A stretch of 64,000 nucleotides of DNA, from positions 1 to 64,000 of the forward strand of contig JAPYMA010001481.1 in assembly GCA_035041965.1 (NCBI GenBank). Reading direction: 5' to 3'. Shown one piece after another: positions 10,835-22,100 of this stretch. The notes below the pieces were generated by a model, which saw only the letters and a program-made list of their open reading frames with translations, did not search any database and was not told the DNA's origin. The stretch is from Anisakis pegreffii (taxonomy: Eukaryota; Nematoda; Chromadorea; Rhabditida; Anisakidae). Every line of letters starts with the position of its first letter. Positions within the stretch are counted from its first letter, which is position 1. A program made the position numbers and the translations under genes.

Positions 10835-13369
10835 ATTAAAAGATTAACGACAAGTGTGTATAGTCGTTACAGGTACCATACCAATTGATCTCCACAGATC
10901 ATATCGCTATGATTGATTATGTTGCTCATTCACTATTCATTCATTTCGTTTATATATGTTCTGTGCGGTGCAGTTGAGGTGCGTAATATATTTTTGTATA
11001 CGTTATTCATGATTTTAGCTCGCTCATGTTTTTCTGGTGCAATTTAGAATTGCGCCATAGATATTTTGAGATCGCATTATCTTCCAATTTTTCATGTTTT
11101 TAGTATCATGTCGCGTGTTAAGTTGATTGCTCGGATTGTATTGATACGAACTTGAGGTAAACTACGGATTAATCTTTTAATACTGTTCTAGGTCAGAGGT
11201 GATCGAGACTGGACAAACCTTGACAGTTTCAACAATACTGTCACTGGTCATCATTTCGAATCAAAGGTGAGGAATTGAATCATTTCTGTGGTGATTAATT
11301 TGTTGGTGATGTGAAAATACTTTCTTGTCAATCAATCTTGTTAATTTTTCTTTATCAGGCAGAAATTTATCGTATATTCTGTAAATTGTCACAAATTGTC
11401 ATGAACATTTTCATTATTTATTTCTTTATTTATTCATTTTGTACATACATCGATAATGTGAAGATTGTAAACCTTTTTATAAGGGATGTGGATAGGGCGA
11501 AGGAGGGATGCGGCACGTAACGACCCGCTTAACTCCGGAGCCAGAGGTAGGGACTTGGACTGGCTATAGATATGGCCCATCCCACCTGATTGAAATTTTT
11601 TTCAGTTTCTACACCTCACCATTCCCATCCCCCATCCCCCTCCCCAGTGTGGACTCTATTACGCGAATTCGTGTTGGACTCTAGCCTAGACTAGCACACT
11701 TGCTGATATATAGTGAAGTAGCTATCGCAGCTTAACTTAATTTGATGTAAGTTAGTCAAAACTTTTACTTGATTTAGCTTGACTGTGACTGTATTATAAG
11801 CCCACTGAGTCAAAACTCTGAAACGACTTGACTGGAAATTTATCATATATTGTCTTGAGTTGGTGTAGCGATTGGCGGGCTTTGACTTTGCTTAGTTAAA
11901 TGTTAGTTCAACGTTACTGTGGACCATATTAGCATGTGATTAAGAGGAATACTTAGTTATCTATGGACAACCTGACGCAGTATCCTAGTCTTGTCATGGC
12001 TGAGAAAAAGGCTCTCGGAATTGATCACTCCTTCGATGTAGAGATATCACATCAGAGAATATATAGTTTGTTGCGGGAGGAGTTGTGACTGGGGTTGATA
12101 ATAGCTGCACTGGCAAATGAAAAAAGAACATTATTCCCTTAAAAATGAGTTACACGAACGTAGGGTAAGAATAGCCTTATGAAGTTGGCGGTAGGTCTGG
12201 AAAGTTCGCCTGGACCACTCACCCGAAGAGTCGTCGAGTCGGTAGGTGGCGACTCGAAGAACGCCTTCTTTGTAGTGCTGTTTAGTGACAGCTGAACTGA
12301 GTTGAATGCTATATCATATGTGCAGTTAATGGACATTTTCAAAAAGCATATTTTGGTTGCATGGGTGATCCCAACCCGTCGAGCTGCCAACAAGAGGGGC
12401 TAAGTTTAAGTAAATGCGACAGGCGTTCCCCACCTACCGGCAGTCTCGGCGAATCGGGGAGAAAGAACTAAAAATATGTTAGAAATATTTACCCGAGTAT
12501 CGCTAGCATTTATTCTACGGAACATATTATGGGCGTTCCCGGCCCGGGAAAGGCGCCGATTTGACCGGGGATAGGGAATGCGCGTAAGTTGGCCTGAGTA
12601 GTGCTTTCGGGCATTTGCTCAGGTAACGAGGGTTCCCGGACTCACTGTGCGCACTTTCTCTTAACAGGGGGGAATTATAATCGGGTTTACCATTGGCTAG
12701 CACATATGAAATCGGTTCATTCAGTTCAATGTTGCTAAATGCATTATAAGGAGAAATCTCTCAGGTGTTTGTGGTTACTCGCCGAAGCTTATCTATTAGC
12801 TAGTGTCATGATGGCATTCATACACATTCTCTGATGCATTCCTTATATCCCTTGCCAGAGCAGTTATTGATCATCATTAGCGCTAATAAGGTACTTGATA
12901 AGTTTGAGAAATCCATTCAAAGGGAATGTGAAGCATTGTGGGTTCTCCAGTTTGTCAACGGGGAATCGTTTGAACATCATCAAATTTTAAAGTCATCGCC
13001 TCTGTTCGTAATAGTTGACCACTTCCGAGAGCTTATGTCCCGGGCCAGGATTGAACTGGATGACTGCGTTTGGGCTGCGCATAGAGGCTAGAATTTTCTC
13101 TTGACCGCTAACATATGGTCTTCTCAGGCTTGGAATGAGCTGATATGTGTGTCTTCAATAAGGTGTTTCTGAGATTGCATTTTTGGGCTAATATTGTGAA
13201 ATTTTCTCATAGTTTATAACTTAAACACTCAGATGACAACTTGAGGTATAGAAAAGCTGGTAGCATCTCTCGGGTTGCCCTCATACCTTGTGTAGACGGA
13301 GGCAAGACCTGAGTTAATCTTTACATAACAAGAGCTTGACTTGACCTCAAACTGATTTTGAGTTGAAGC
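10835..13369. other. Gene-poor stretch with a few exon-like segments and a GC-rich patch
   Basis: Apart from the candidate exon at 11192-11266, there is an 85-codon plus-strand ORF at 12834-13091 of protein-like composition but no family resemblance. There is also a GC-rich patch at about 12400-12660 (blocks such as GGCCCGGGAAAGGCGCCG). None could be joined into a gene. Confidence 0.35.
11192..11266 (+). CDS. Candidate isolated coding exon, 25 codons, unknown product
   Basis: The segment follows TACTGTTCTAG and is followed by GTGAGG, so both splice sites look good. It is open in phase 0 with a protein-like reading (begins VRGDRDWTNLDSFNNTVTG). No neighbouring exon in matching phase was found with confidence, so it may be a leftover of a gene or a retrocopied fragment near the SL1 sequence. 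The product is not recognised. Confidence 0.25.
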
Positions 13370-13720
13370 GAAATGATTTCGATTTGCTTGATTCTATTTC
13401 GTTTCAAAGACGTTCTTTCAGAATTTGTTCATATTACCTTATTTTGAATTGTCCGATTGAAATCTCGTGTTGATGTCAATATCTGCTTGATTGTTCTGTT
13501 GTTGTTTTTGTTGTTTATGATTATTTCGTGTTGTCGTTGACGTGATTATTTCGTGCTTTCGTTCTTTCATCACTTTGTTCATCCTGTCGTTGTTCATTAC
13601 CGTGTTTTTTTATGCTGTCGCTCCAGGCGTAATGAGGGGAATTATTGCTGGGCAGGATTTGGTGGCGTTCCATGATTGAGACAGAATCGCAAAATGCGTA
13701 GAGAGCTCTGAATAAAATAC
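13370..13720 (+). repeat. Diverged direct repeat, copy 1
   Basis: Collinear with 14800-15085. Shared blocks include TTGATTCTATTTC, AAATCTCGTGTTGATGT, TTGATTGTTCTGTTG and TTCCATGATTG.GACAGAATCGCAAA. There is no coding content common to both copies. Element class unknown. Confidence 0.65.
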
Positions 13721-14799
13721 CCAGGTGCAGTTCGACGTGACATGATAGGGACACGCTTAAGTTTGATGCTCTTGCCTGAGCATAAGCTCATAACTTTGCT
13801 GAGATTTGGACAAATTTGAAAGTATCAATGGAGCGTGGCGCGACAGCTGTATTAAATGTTCTTCCACGTGTTACCACATTACATCGAAATCGCCTGAAAG
13901 GATCAACGAGTCAGGATCTGTCGAGTTTAGGATTGTCATGGCAGCAAGTGTTGCAGTTTCGTGACGATAGATTTGAGCAAATTCAAGTGCAGTGTAGGTT
14001 CTAGGATTGTTTACATCGCAGGTGGAGACTAAGAACTTGAGATTCAAAGGCTTCTCGAAATATTGATGTGATAAGTCATTTAAAAAATTTACTAATGCAA
14101 AACGCTGTTAGTGATTCAGCAAAATGTAACTGAAATGAGTAATCATGAATTGGGGAACATCTCATGGGAAGATCGCACACATAACTCAAGCATAGTGAGA
14201 CAATTCTCGAGCAATGAATTAGGTTCTTTCGAAGAACATGATGATATGACAAAAAACAAGAGTTTTCGAATAAGGGGATAGATCCTCTCGGAAGATATGA
14301 AAAACATTTAGTCACTTAGCATAGGATAGGAATTTCAAAGCAAGTAGGGCATTCATGGTGTTGCGTGTAATGCATGTTAGCGTAAATCCTACGATGAGAT
14401 CAGTAGGATAGAGTGAGCATCACTGTTTGAGATTCAATAATATGTACAGAAAAGGTTGGTGCCTGCGACTTATGTTCATTTTTTTTCTTCTGTGGAGAGC
14501 ATGCAACTTCGAAAAAACCCTCTGCATTTCCCTCCGGCAGCCGTGAGTCAGGCTTCGTATCGAAATCTTCAACAGTATTCAGTCAGCGCTTTTGAGTGTA
14601 CATGCATGCTTTTCTTTCCTTGTATCTGAGTGAGGATATTCGTGAATAACCACGCAAGGACGGTGGCAAGTGTAGTGGTAAGTGCTCAAGTGCATGGTGA
14701 ATGTAATGGTAATGTACATGGCAACTGTAATGGTAAATGTACATGCACGCTCCTCTTTCCAACTGTAATGCTCAAGCTGAACGTCATTTCATTCACTTC
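13721..14799. other. Between direct repeats; one protein-like ORF, nothing assigned
   Basis: A 62-codon plus ORF at 13816-14004 has protein-like composition but no recognisable family. At about 14660-14755 a degenerate short repeat of words like GTAATGGTAA.TGTACATG is present. No gene model could be supported. Confidence 0.35.
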
Positions 14800-15085
14800 A
14801 GCTCGCTTGATTCTATTTCATTTTCAAGATGTTTTTTCAAACCTTGTTCATGTTATCTTATTTTGGATTGTCCGACTGGATGTAAGTATTGAAATCTCGT
14901 GTTGATGTTAACATCTGATTGATTGTTCTGTTGATGTTTTTGTTGTTTATTATTATTTCGTGGTGTTGATGATGTGATTTTTTTGTGTTTTCGTGCCTTC
15001 ATCACTCTGTTTGATGCTGTCGCGCCAGGCATATTGTTCGGTATGGTTTGGTGTCGTTCCATGATTGGAACAGAATCGCAAAGTG
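14800..15085 (+). repeat. Diverged direct repeat, copy 2
   Basis: Second copy of the repeat at 13370-13720, same orientation. The plus ORF 15048-15251 begins inside it and ends in TAA; its second half is protein-like but unassigned. Confidence 0.65.
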
Positions 15086-15475
15086 CATAGAGAGACTGTC
15101 ACACTGCTTTTTACCGCTAGCTTCGGAACAAACGAAGTTGATTAGAGTTGATGAGAATCCTAATAACCCCCTCAACATCCACAACCAGCAATTAGCTCCT
15201 TACTCATTCGAGAAAGCACTTGTTGATATGCGGGAAGAGGAGAACGAGTAAAATTTAAGTTAAAATTCCAGCTTTCTAAGTCCACTCGTTACAGATCCAA
15301 AAAATCCTTCTTTTGAAATCTATGGAAAAAAACTTCAGAATAACCTTTCTCTTGATATCCCTGAACCTAACACTCCGAAAATTTTCTAAAACAATCCAAA
15401 TAAAGAATTTCTAAAATGAGGAAATTCAAAAAATCTAGTAATGATACCTGATTATATTGATAAGACACTATTCGT
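15086..15475. other. No gene recognised
   Basis: Contains the end of a 67-codon ORF (15048-15251, plus) of unknown nature; nothing else recognised. Confidence 0.35.
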
Positions 15476-15690
15476 TGGCATGATCATCAGCATGAACCAA
15501 GAAGAGACGCATGTGAAAGCATGATTGATACAATTGAAACATTCAATTTGTAAGTACTCGAATCGCTCTGATAAGCAAATCGCTTTTTAGCAGAACGATA
15601 CTCAGGACTACTCTAAGGAATCGCTGAAAGTATAATATAAAGTATTGCTGCATGCATACATCGAACTGATCAACAGTATCCGAATAGTGG
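15476..15690 (+). repeat. Third, partial copy of the 0.73 kb repeat family
   Basis: Matches about 345-560 of the left arm in the same orientation. Shared words include AACCAAGAAGAGA/AATCAAGAAGAGA, GATACAATTGA, AAGCAAATCGCTTT, AATATAAAGTAT and GCATGCAT.CATCGA. This shows the inverted repeats belong to a dispersed family and are not only one large palindrome. Confidence 0.65.
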
Positions 15691-15867
15691 GCAAAATCGT
15701 TACATTACATATTTGCATTTCTGAAACCGGAGAATCTGAAGCATCAGATGGTTGACAGAAGAATACATGTTGTCATGCAAACTTGAGAGCACTGCTAGAT
15801 TGAAAATGGTGATTATTAAGTTGCTAACTCCTCCTGTACATTGATCGATGCACACATAATGCACTGG

Positions 15868-16175
15868 AATTAGCCACTTAGCTACCTGAGATGGCTTCAG
15901 AAAATCGCTACTATTACTTGCAGTGACTAAAATCGCCCGCCAACATCTACACTTTTCTGGAACTACAGAATCCGGAAAATCTGGTAGCGGGAAGAAACGG
16001 TCGTGTTCCAGTGCAGACTATGGGGATACAGTTAGTTTGAATATGGTGACCAATATAATACTAAACGAGCGCCACTGCGCCAGTTGAGACACCTTCAAGA
16101 AATTAGCTACATTTCCTCAGGTAAGCGAAATCGCCCGACAATATATATATTTTCCTGAATCTAGAGATTCACTGG
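15868..16175 (+). repeat. Degenerate ~200-bp tandem duplication
   Basis: The segment around 15868-15975 (AGCCACTTAGCTACCTGAG ... AAATCGCCCGCCAACAT ... TTTTCTGGAACTACAGA) is echoed at 16068-16175 (GCCACTGCGCCAGTTGAG ... AAATCGCCCGACAATAT ... TTTTCCTGAATCTAGAG). No coding content. Confidence 0.45.
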
Positions 16176-16442
16176 ATGCTGTACTTGGCATGCTGTACCC
16201 AAATCTATTCGACGTTCTCATGTTATCATAGTATACATCGTAGAGTTTCCAATTTCAAAAGCGGTTCGCTAGGGTTTGCACAGGATCTCGGGATTTGAGT
16301 TCTGATCCCGATCCCGACATTTAAGTTTTGAAAAATCCTGGGATCTCGGGATTTGATGAAGCAAGTCATTTCGTACGATTTTGGCAATAAATTCATTTCG
16401 AATCACGCACTAATCATTTCCAAATCATTCACATGAAGTAGA

Positions 16443-17015
16443 ATGTGTTGTACACCATCCTTCTCTGAACACGATGTTGAAAAATTTGTAAAATGCTCCG
16501 GTGAGACTGAGCAGATCCTTGCCGCTCTAAAACTCCCATACGAACGCAATAAGCACGATCTGAATGAAATAACAGACTTATGCAATGCACTGGTAGTTTT
16601 CGAAATTGTTGCGAACACATTATATCGTCGAGATATCAATTTGTTCAAAGCAGATGAAACGCTGGAGTTCTCCGTCTTCAAAGCATTTAAGAAATTGAAT
16701 ACCGCTAATGACCTCTTGCGTGCACTTGTGGTAAGGATCAACAAGCATAGAATACCAATTCTGATGCACTTGATGAGATATATGAACGCTCCTGATTACG
16801 TACAGACGGGAACAGATTATATGGGGTATACGATTGTGAGAGAAAATATTGTGAAGCTGATGGTGGATTTATCTTCGAGACTCTTCGCTAAGAAAACAGA
16901 ACAAAATGATGATGCTGCATCAATCTCATCGATAGTAACAGACTCTTTTCAGAATAAGAATGACGATAATATACCCCTCTCAAGGAAAATAGAATTGCAA
17001 AAGATAATTAGATAA
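16443..17015 (+). pseudogene. hAT transposase fragment (central part)
   Basis: This 190-codon ORF lies between hAT-type ends, upstream of a hAT C-terminal motif. Its reading (for example LPYERNKHDLNEITDLCNAL and YRRDINLFKADETLEFSVF) resembles the central helical part of hAT transposases. No BED zinc finger or catalytic motif is visible in it. It ends where the palindromic tRNA-like insert begins, so the original protein is interrupted. Confidence 0.55.
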
Positions 17016-17077
17016 TAGATACAAGCCAGATCATAGCCTGGCTCAGGCTCACAACATGATATTGGTACACCACTCGT

Positions 17078-17381
17078 TTTCGAGCAAAACTTTCCTCCGC
17101 GAACAGGAATCGAACCCGCGACGTAACAGTTACCGGTTGGAGCTCTACCTGTGTGTTAAGATCGTAATGTTAAGATCCTCTGTGTTACCTCGGAGACTTT
17201 TCAGCCTCCGCCGAGTGGTGTGTTAAGATCGTAATCAGTTCTTCAGTGCACATAGTGCGAAACTGATCTGATGACCGTCAAACGCTACAGTCAGAGCGAA
17301 CTGATCTGTACGCGATCCCAAACCAGTAATTGGTACGTCGCAGGTTCGATTCCCGTTTGCGGAGGAAAGTTTCGCTCGAAA
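17078..17381. repeat. Palindromic tRNA-like (SINE-type) insert
   Basis: Two inverted arms (17078-17130 and about 17315-17381) carry a tRNA B-box-like GGTTCGATTCC on opposite strands, each next to CGCGGAGGAAAGTTT.G.TCGAAA-type sequence. The arms do not fold as proper tRNAs: the anticodon stems are poor. A head-to-head pair of tRNA-derived SINE fragments is the likely origin. Confidence 0.5.
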
Positions 17382-17551
17382 TCGAAAATAGAATAGATGA
17401 TGAATCCTGAAGCTCCCGAACGGTATGAAGTTCCGTAAGCTGTAAAAGAAGCGATCACGTGAAGAGCAGAATAATCTCTGGAACGCATTTGTACGAAGAG
17501 ACAAAGGAAATGGCATCGAATGTGAAAAAATTGTACAAGTCTATCGAAATG

Positions 17552-17665
17552 ATCCCAGCAACGAGTGTCGAAAACGAGCGCGCCTTCTCAACGTTTTCCT
17601 TTTTTTTTGTTCAAAACTGGGAACGCAAATAAACGACGGAACTATCAACACTATCACGTTTCTCA
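17552..17665 (+). pseudogene. hAT transposase C-terminal dimerisation motif
   Basis: The frame starting at 17552 reads IPATSVENERAFS, the classic hAT C-terminal signature. The frame breaks at a run of T (about 17595-17605), after which another frame reads INDGTINTITFL, matching the usual LNDxTIxxLxFL continuation. The break shows the transposase is dead. Confidence 0.8.
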
Positions 17666-17902
17666 CAAGGGAAGGTCACGAACTTACCTCAACTTACCCC
17701 AACGCACTACCCACTAGGCCAAGCCGCCATTGTCATGCACCAATTCAGAATCTCATTTCAATGCACTGAAAATCTTTTTCCGGCCATATCTCGCGTCCTC
17801 TTTGTCCGCCGCAAAAAAATTATTGCATGTTCATAATCAGCTATATGAGCCCTACAATATGATATCCCGAAACGTTGGGGTAAGTTCGTAACCTTCCCTT
17901 GT
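17665..17902. mobile_element. 238-bp MITE nested in the hAT element
   Basis: Ends are ACAAGGGAAGGTCACGAACT and the inverse of GTTCGTAACCTTCCCTTGT, 18 to 19 matching positions over about 24. No ORF. It interrupts the hAT transposase just after the C-terminal motif. No clear target duplication was seen, so the superfamily is not assigned. Confidence 0.7.
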
Positions 17903-18248
17903 CAGAGCTTATTTCAAACAGCACTGGATTATATGTTGAATAATAATTGTTGAATATCGCTGAATAACTGCACTGAATTGTGTGCTTCATGTCACTGAAT
18001 AATTCGCTGAATAATTTATTAACTTGAGTTATACGAGTATTAATTGTTACCAGTGGCGTGCCAATACCATGTTGTGAGCCTGAGCATTCGGATAATTCGT
18101 TGTTTATGTTGTATTTGTTGAATATTTTGTTGAATAAACTCTTTTTTGATCAGTTATGATCCTGGGATAATCCCGGAATCGAAAACTGACCCCGGGATTA
18201 AATCCCGATGCCGGGAGTGAAAAAAACTTCTGGATTTTGCAAACCCTA

Positions 18249-19130
18249 TGGCCCACTGAGCGCTCAAAATCGGAGAAGCTATGATGATGATGATCATCAT
18301 CATCATGCATTATATTTTCAGTCAGTGTTTTAATCTTAAGTTGAGAGATCGAGATGGTGTTGGTGATTAAATTCGTGTTTTGTTCGTTCTTCCGGTAGCC
18401 AGTCATAAATCACTTGCTGTGTCATTGAGGTGAACAAACTCAAAAACTCATTTTATCAAACAGACATCGAACAACACACAAACAACAATGATGATGCGAT
18501 AAGAACCGTCGTTCGCTTAAAGGCGAATCAATCGCCTGCAATCAAATGAAACAACCTCAATTTTACGCATCACTATCATCCCGCGAACCTCTCACCCAAC
18601 AACCACCACAACGATGTCAATCTAATCAACACATGAATGAAAGCCTATCCGTGACGAATTATTCATGCGTTAACAAACCGATCACACATCGAACAATGGA
18701 CAAATAAATGGCATTTTAACGGGCCAGAAAGGAAATTCAGAGAATTGGCTTCTGAAAGAGGGATAAAATACTAGACGTTGTAAGGAAAATTTTTAGTGTT
18801 GTTCAAAAAAATATTTTTTCATTTCAAAAACGGAACGCCTAAGGCGGTATGAAATTCTAGGACTTGAGCATTACGACATTTTGATAAAAATCGAGAAAAA
18901 ATTTTGGTTCTTTTTTATCGAATAAAATTTGACTATTTCGGGCTAAATTCAATATGTATCTTGTCAAGCTCAAATTCAAATTGGAATCCGATCTAGTGAA
19001 CATAAAGAAAACATATTCAATCTCTTTCAATTTTGAAAAATCTATACATTAAAATGAGCTGTTTTAAATATTGTCAATGGAGGTGATTAAACATGCCGTG
19101 TGATAGAGGCCAAATCACGGGGCGAAAATA
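18249..19130. other. Intergenic, nothing recognised
   Basis: No gene or repeat recognised apart from a short ATGATG/ATCATC microrepeat near 18275-18305. Confidence 0.45.
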
Positions 19131-22100
19131 TTAACGCGAGCCAAAAGACTCTAAACCGCGTAACTCTTCTAGATTATAGTCCGATGGTATGCAAGTGATT
19201 TTGGCTTTCGGTAAACCGATCACTTGATCAGTCGGTTTAACTGAATCTGTGGTGGTTGCTGAGGGGTTGTCTTCATTATCATCATCCACTTGGGCATCTA
19301 CTAACTCTGGATTTTCACTTCCCGTGTCTGATTTATCGTCCTGAAAGAAGCTCGAATAATCAAAGCCTAATCAAATCCTATACGCTGTTCAATTCTTCTA
19401 TCATCAATTCAAAGCAAATGCGTCCCTCTCAGGTTTTTCGTGCTTTCATAATGACAAGGAAATTTTAGAAGGGTACCAAAAAATAAACAGTTGTTCAAGT
19501 GATCAATGACAATCATAAATCCAAGGATCTCAAGAGATCAGATGACATTCAAGAGAGCAAGTTGTTGTTGGCTCAGTCAGTTCCAAATTGTTTTCACACT
19601 CGAAACATTTCATATTTACCGCGCCCTTTTGATTTTCACAACTTCTAATCAAGTGATCATGGAATAAGCAACACGTACCCCAGATTCAGTGTCGAATGCA
19701 TAAAACGAATCTTCAAAAACTTTCGGCGGTTGGTCCTCAATTGCCGTTTTTATCTCCGATACTTGATCAATTGGAGCGTTCATGGCGACAGACTTCACGG
19801 GCTCACTCCCTTCAGTTTCGTTCGAGTTTGTCACGTTCTGTTCTGCTGACGAACAAAGGTTCATAACAAAAATTCAACCGATGACAATCCAATCGAGACA
19901 AACAACAATGATGATGATATATCCAGTGGCAAGTAATCAACTTCATGCATAACGACTGCTGCTAACATGCATTTGTTCAAATTAACATGCAATTCAGGCA
20001 ACTTTACCAGTTTCACGTTGAATTATCGGTTGATAGACGGGTTGCTGAGGGTAGTTTCTTGTGTATGCGTTGTGCATATTTGGTAGACTGATATAAATGC
20101 TATCGCTCTACAAATACGTGAGGTTGATATGATCATGTGCGCTAAATGATAAGCATATGTTGGAAAGTGAGAATCTATTGATAGACTGAAGGAATGAAAA
20201 GAATGCGAAAAGCTGATCAGATAATCCTTTTAATATGCATAGAGATAATAGCAATCACGGCGACCATAAAAAAGGGAAGTAGACGAATGCCGGGAATATG
20301 ATTCAGTATAGGCAGTATCGAGAATATCTCCAGTTTATCATTTCAGTTTGTCTTCGATTTATCATTCGAATCCGTAATTCACACTGCACGGCACAACTCA
20401 ATCATTCAATGACTCAAATTGCTGTAATTAATCAAATCTAGCTGTTGGTTGATAAATCTTAAAGAAACGCTTACGAATTTCTACCGTCCACTGAAAAACC
20501 CGCGGCACACACGAGAGTTCCTATCATAACCTTACGAAACTTACACTGTACACACACCGCTAACATACGATTTTGAGGTCAACGGGTCAAGATAATGTTC
20601 TTCTTGCATATGTCTATAAGAAAATAGAAGCTCTTTTTCTGTAAAATATGCTCTCACTTACCATGGCACGACCCTCGTCATGACCGATGGCATCAGCTGC
20701 GGCAATCTGAACGTGTTTTTGAGGAGTTGTGCCCTGCAATTTGAATTATTGATTCGAGTGATAAACTGAATTATGTATCAAACTAGTTTATTTCAATACA
20801 TTCTTAACTTCAGCATATTCCAATACATTTCGATTACTATTAATCGCTCAAAGATCAAAAAAACTATCACCAGGAAAAATGTCCACTTCTGCAAAGAAAA
20901 TTCTTAAATGCGATGAGCACCACTCTTGATTCAAACAACTGGATTCCCTGTTCTAGCTTTGAGTAACTGTTTATAGGAAACCTGATGAGTTGCTGTTGTC
21001 AGTGAATTGTCGATATCTTGTGCGGTGGATAATTTATTCACTGCAGTAGTGAGCGATTCTTCTTCCTGAACGAATTCATCACTTCAATTGTTTTTTATCA
21101 ATGGTTTAGCACTTATTTTTCTTTCACTATGGAGAACTTTACGGTAGGCTGATTGAAAGTGGTTCGTTAAAAGCGACGAACCTCAAGCATTCTGAGGGAA
21201 TCAGCATCTTTCTGCAAGCTCATCATCTCTTCTTGATGTTTCGCATGTCCACGTTCTACATCCGCAACGTCCTGCAAGCGATTGATGAGAACGACGATGA
21301 TTAGTCAAGAAATAAAATGATGTTTTCAACAAAGTCAAGTATTGAAATGCTCGAAAAGAAATTCCCAATGTTAAATGGAATGATTTTGCAGTCGAAAGAT
21401 TTTGCACTTCCTAAACAACTAACGACAAATCGATCAAGTCCAGTAACTAACGACTGCGTTAAGTGTGCCAAGTGCATAGTAAGAGTCGCTGAAAATTTTC
21501 GTTGGCATACTCCATTTTGACTCACTCCACTGCAAGTATTCTATTGATCACGCAATCAACATCATCAGAAACATTCACTTAGCTCATTTCAATCCTCCAA
21601 TTGCTATCCTCCTTTCAATATCAAACTTCAACCAAACTCAGTGAACGCACCGCTCGAAATTTGAAATGCATATTAATGTCATACACCACACTGATGTCAT
21701 AAAAGAATGATAAATTCTTAGCGAAAATCCGTCCGTTTCCCCAACCCAAGCAACACTACAAAAGCCGCTAACAGGCCCCTCTCGTGATTGATTAAAGGTC
21801 GTCGTCTTATTCGAATGTAATGCATCATTGGCGCGATTGAAAACGGTCGTCGTCTTATTCGAATGAAATGCATCACTGCCACGATTGAAAACGTTTTCAT
21901 GCTCAACCGATGAATACGCTCCATAGGCATTCGCCGCCGGTCCACCACTGAATGGCGTGTGAGCATTAGTTTGCATGAAATTCTGAAAACCAGCACCTAG
22001 CGGTGATGAACCTCTCGGGTTCACATACTCCAATCCTCCGAGTCTTGGTAGTGCATTCGGTATATCCCCTGCTGCTCCTCTGCTCAGAAACTTGCTCATT

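Larger units (their letters stand above)
17033..18087. repeat. Inverted repeat pair inside the hAT ruin
   Basis: GCTCAGGCTCACAACATGAT at 17041 onward is the inverse of the arm ending at 18085 (GCCAATACCATGTTGTGAGC then CTGAGC). The arms are about 30 bases with few mismatches. They could be subterminal repeats of the hAT element or the ends of another insertion. Confidence 0.5.
16270..18248 (+). mobile_element. Decayed hAT-family DNA transposon with nested insertions
   Basis: The ends are inverted: TAGGGTTTGCA at 16270 and its complement TGCAAACCCTA ending at 18248, each followed inward by GGGATTTGAG/GGGATTTAATCCC-like words. TAGGG-type ends and the interior coding remnants fit hAT. Inside are a 190-codon ORF (16443-17015) and, after a palindromic insertion, the conserved C-terminal hAT motif. 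The flanking 8-mers (CGGTTCGC and TGGCCCAC) agree at only 4 of 8 positions, so the target duplication is not proven. The element also encloses a 238-bp MITE. Confidence 0.75.

Noticed and set aside
17078..17381. Functional tRNA genes in the hAT ruin
   Set aside because: Only the B-box region is tRNA-like; acceptor and anticodon stems do not pair properly in either arm.
16262..18256. 8-bp target duplication for the hAT ruin
   Set aside because: CGGTTCGC and TGGCCCAC match at only 4 of 8 positions; not enough to claim a duplication.
20475..20490. 16-base micro-exon candidate in the unknown gene (good acceptor and donor)
   Set aside because: It would break the frame into exon 6; extending exon 6 to the acceptor before 20107 gives perfect phase without it.
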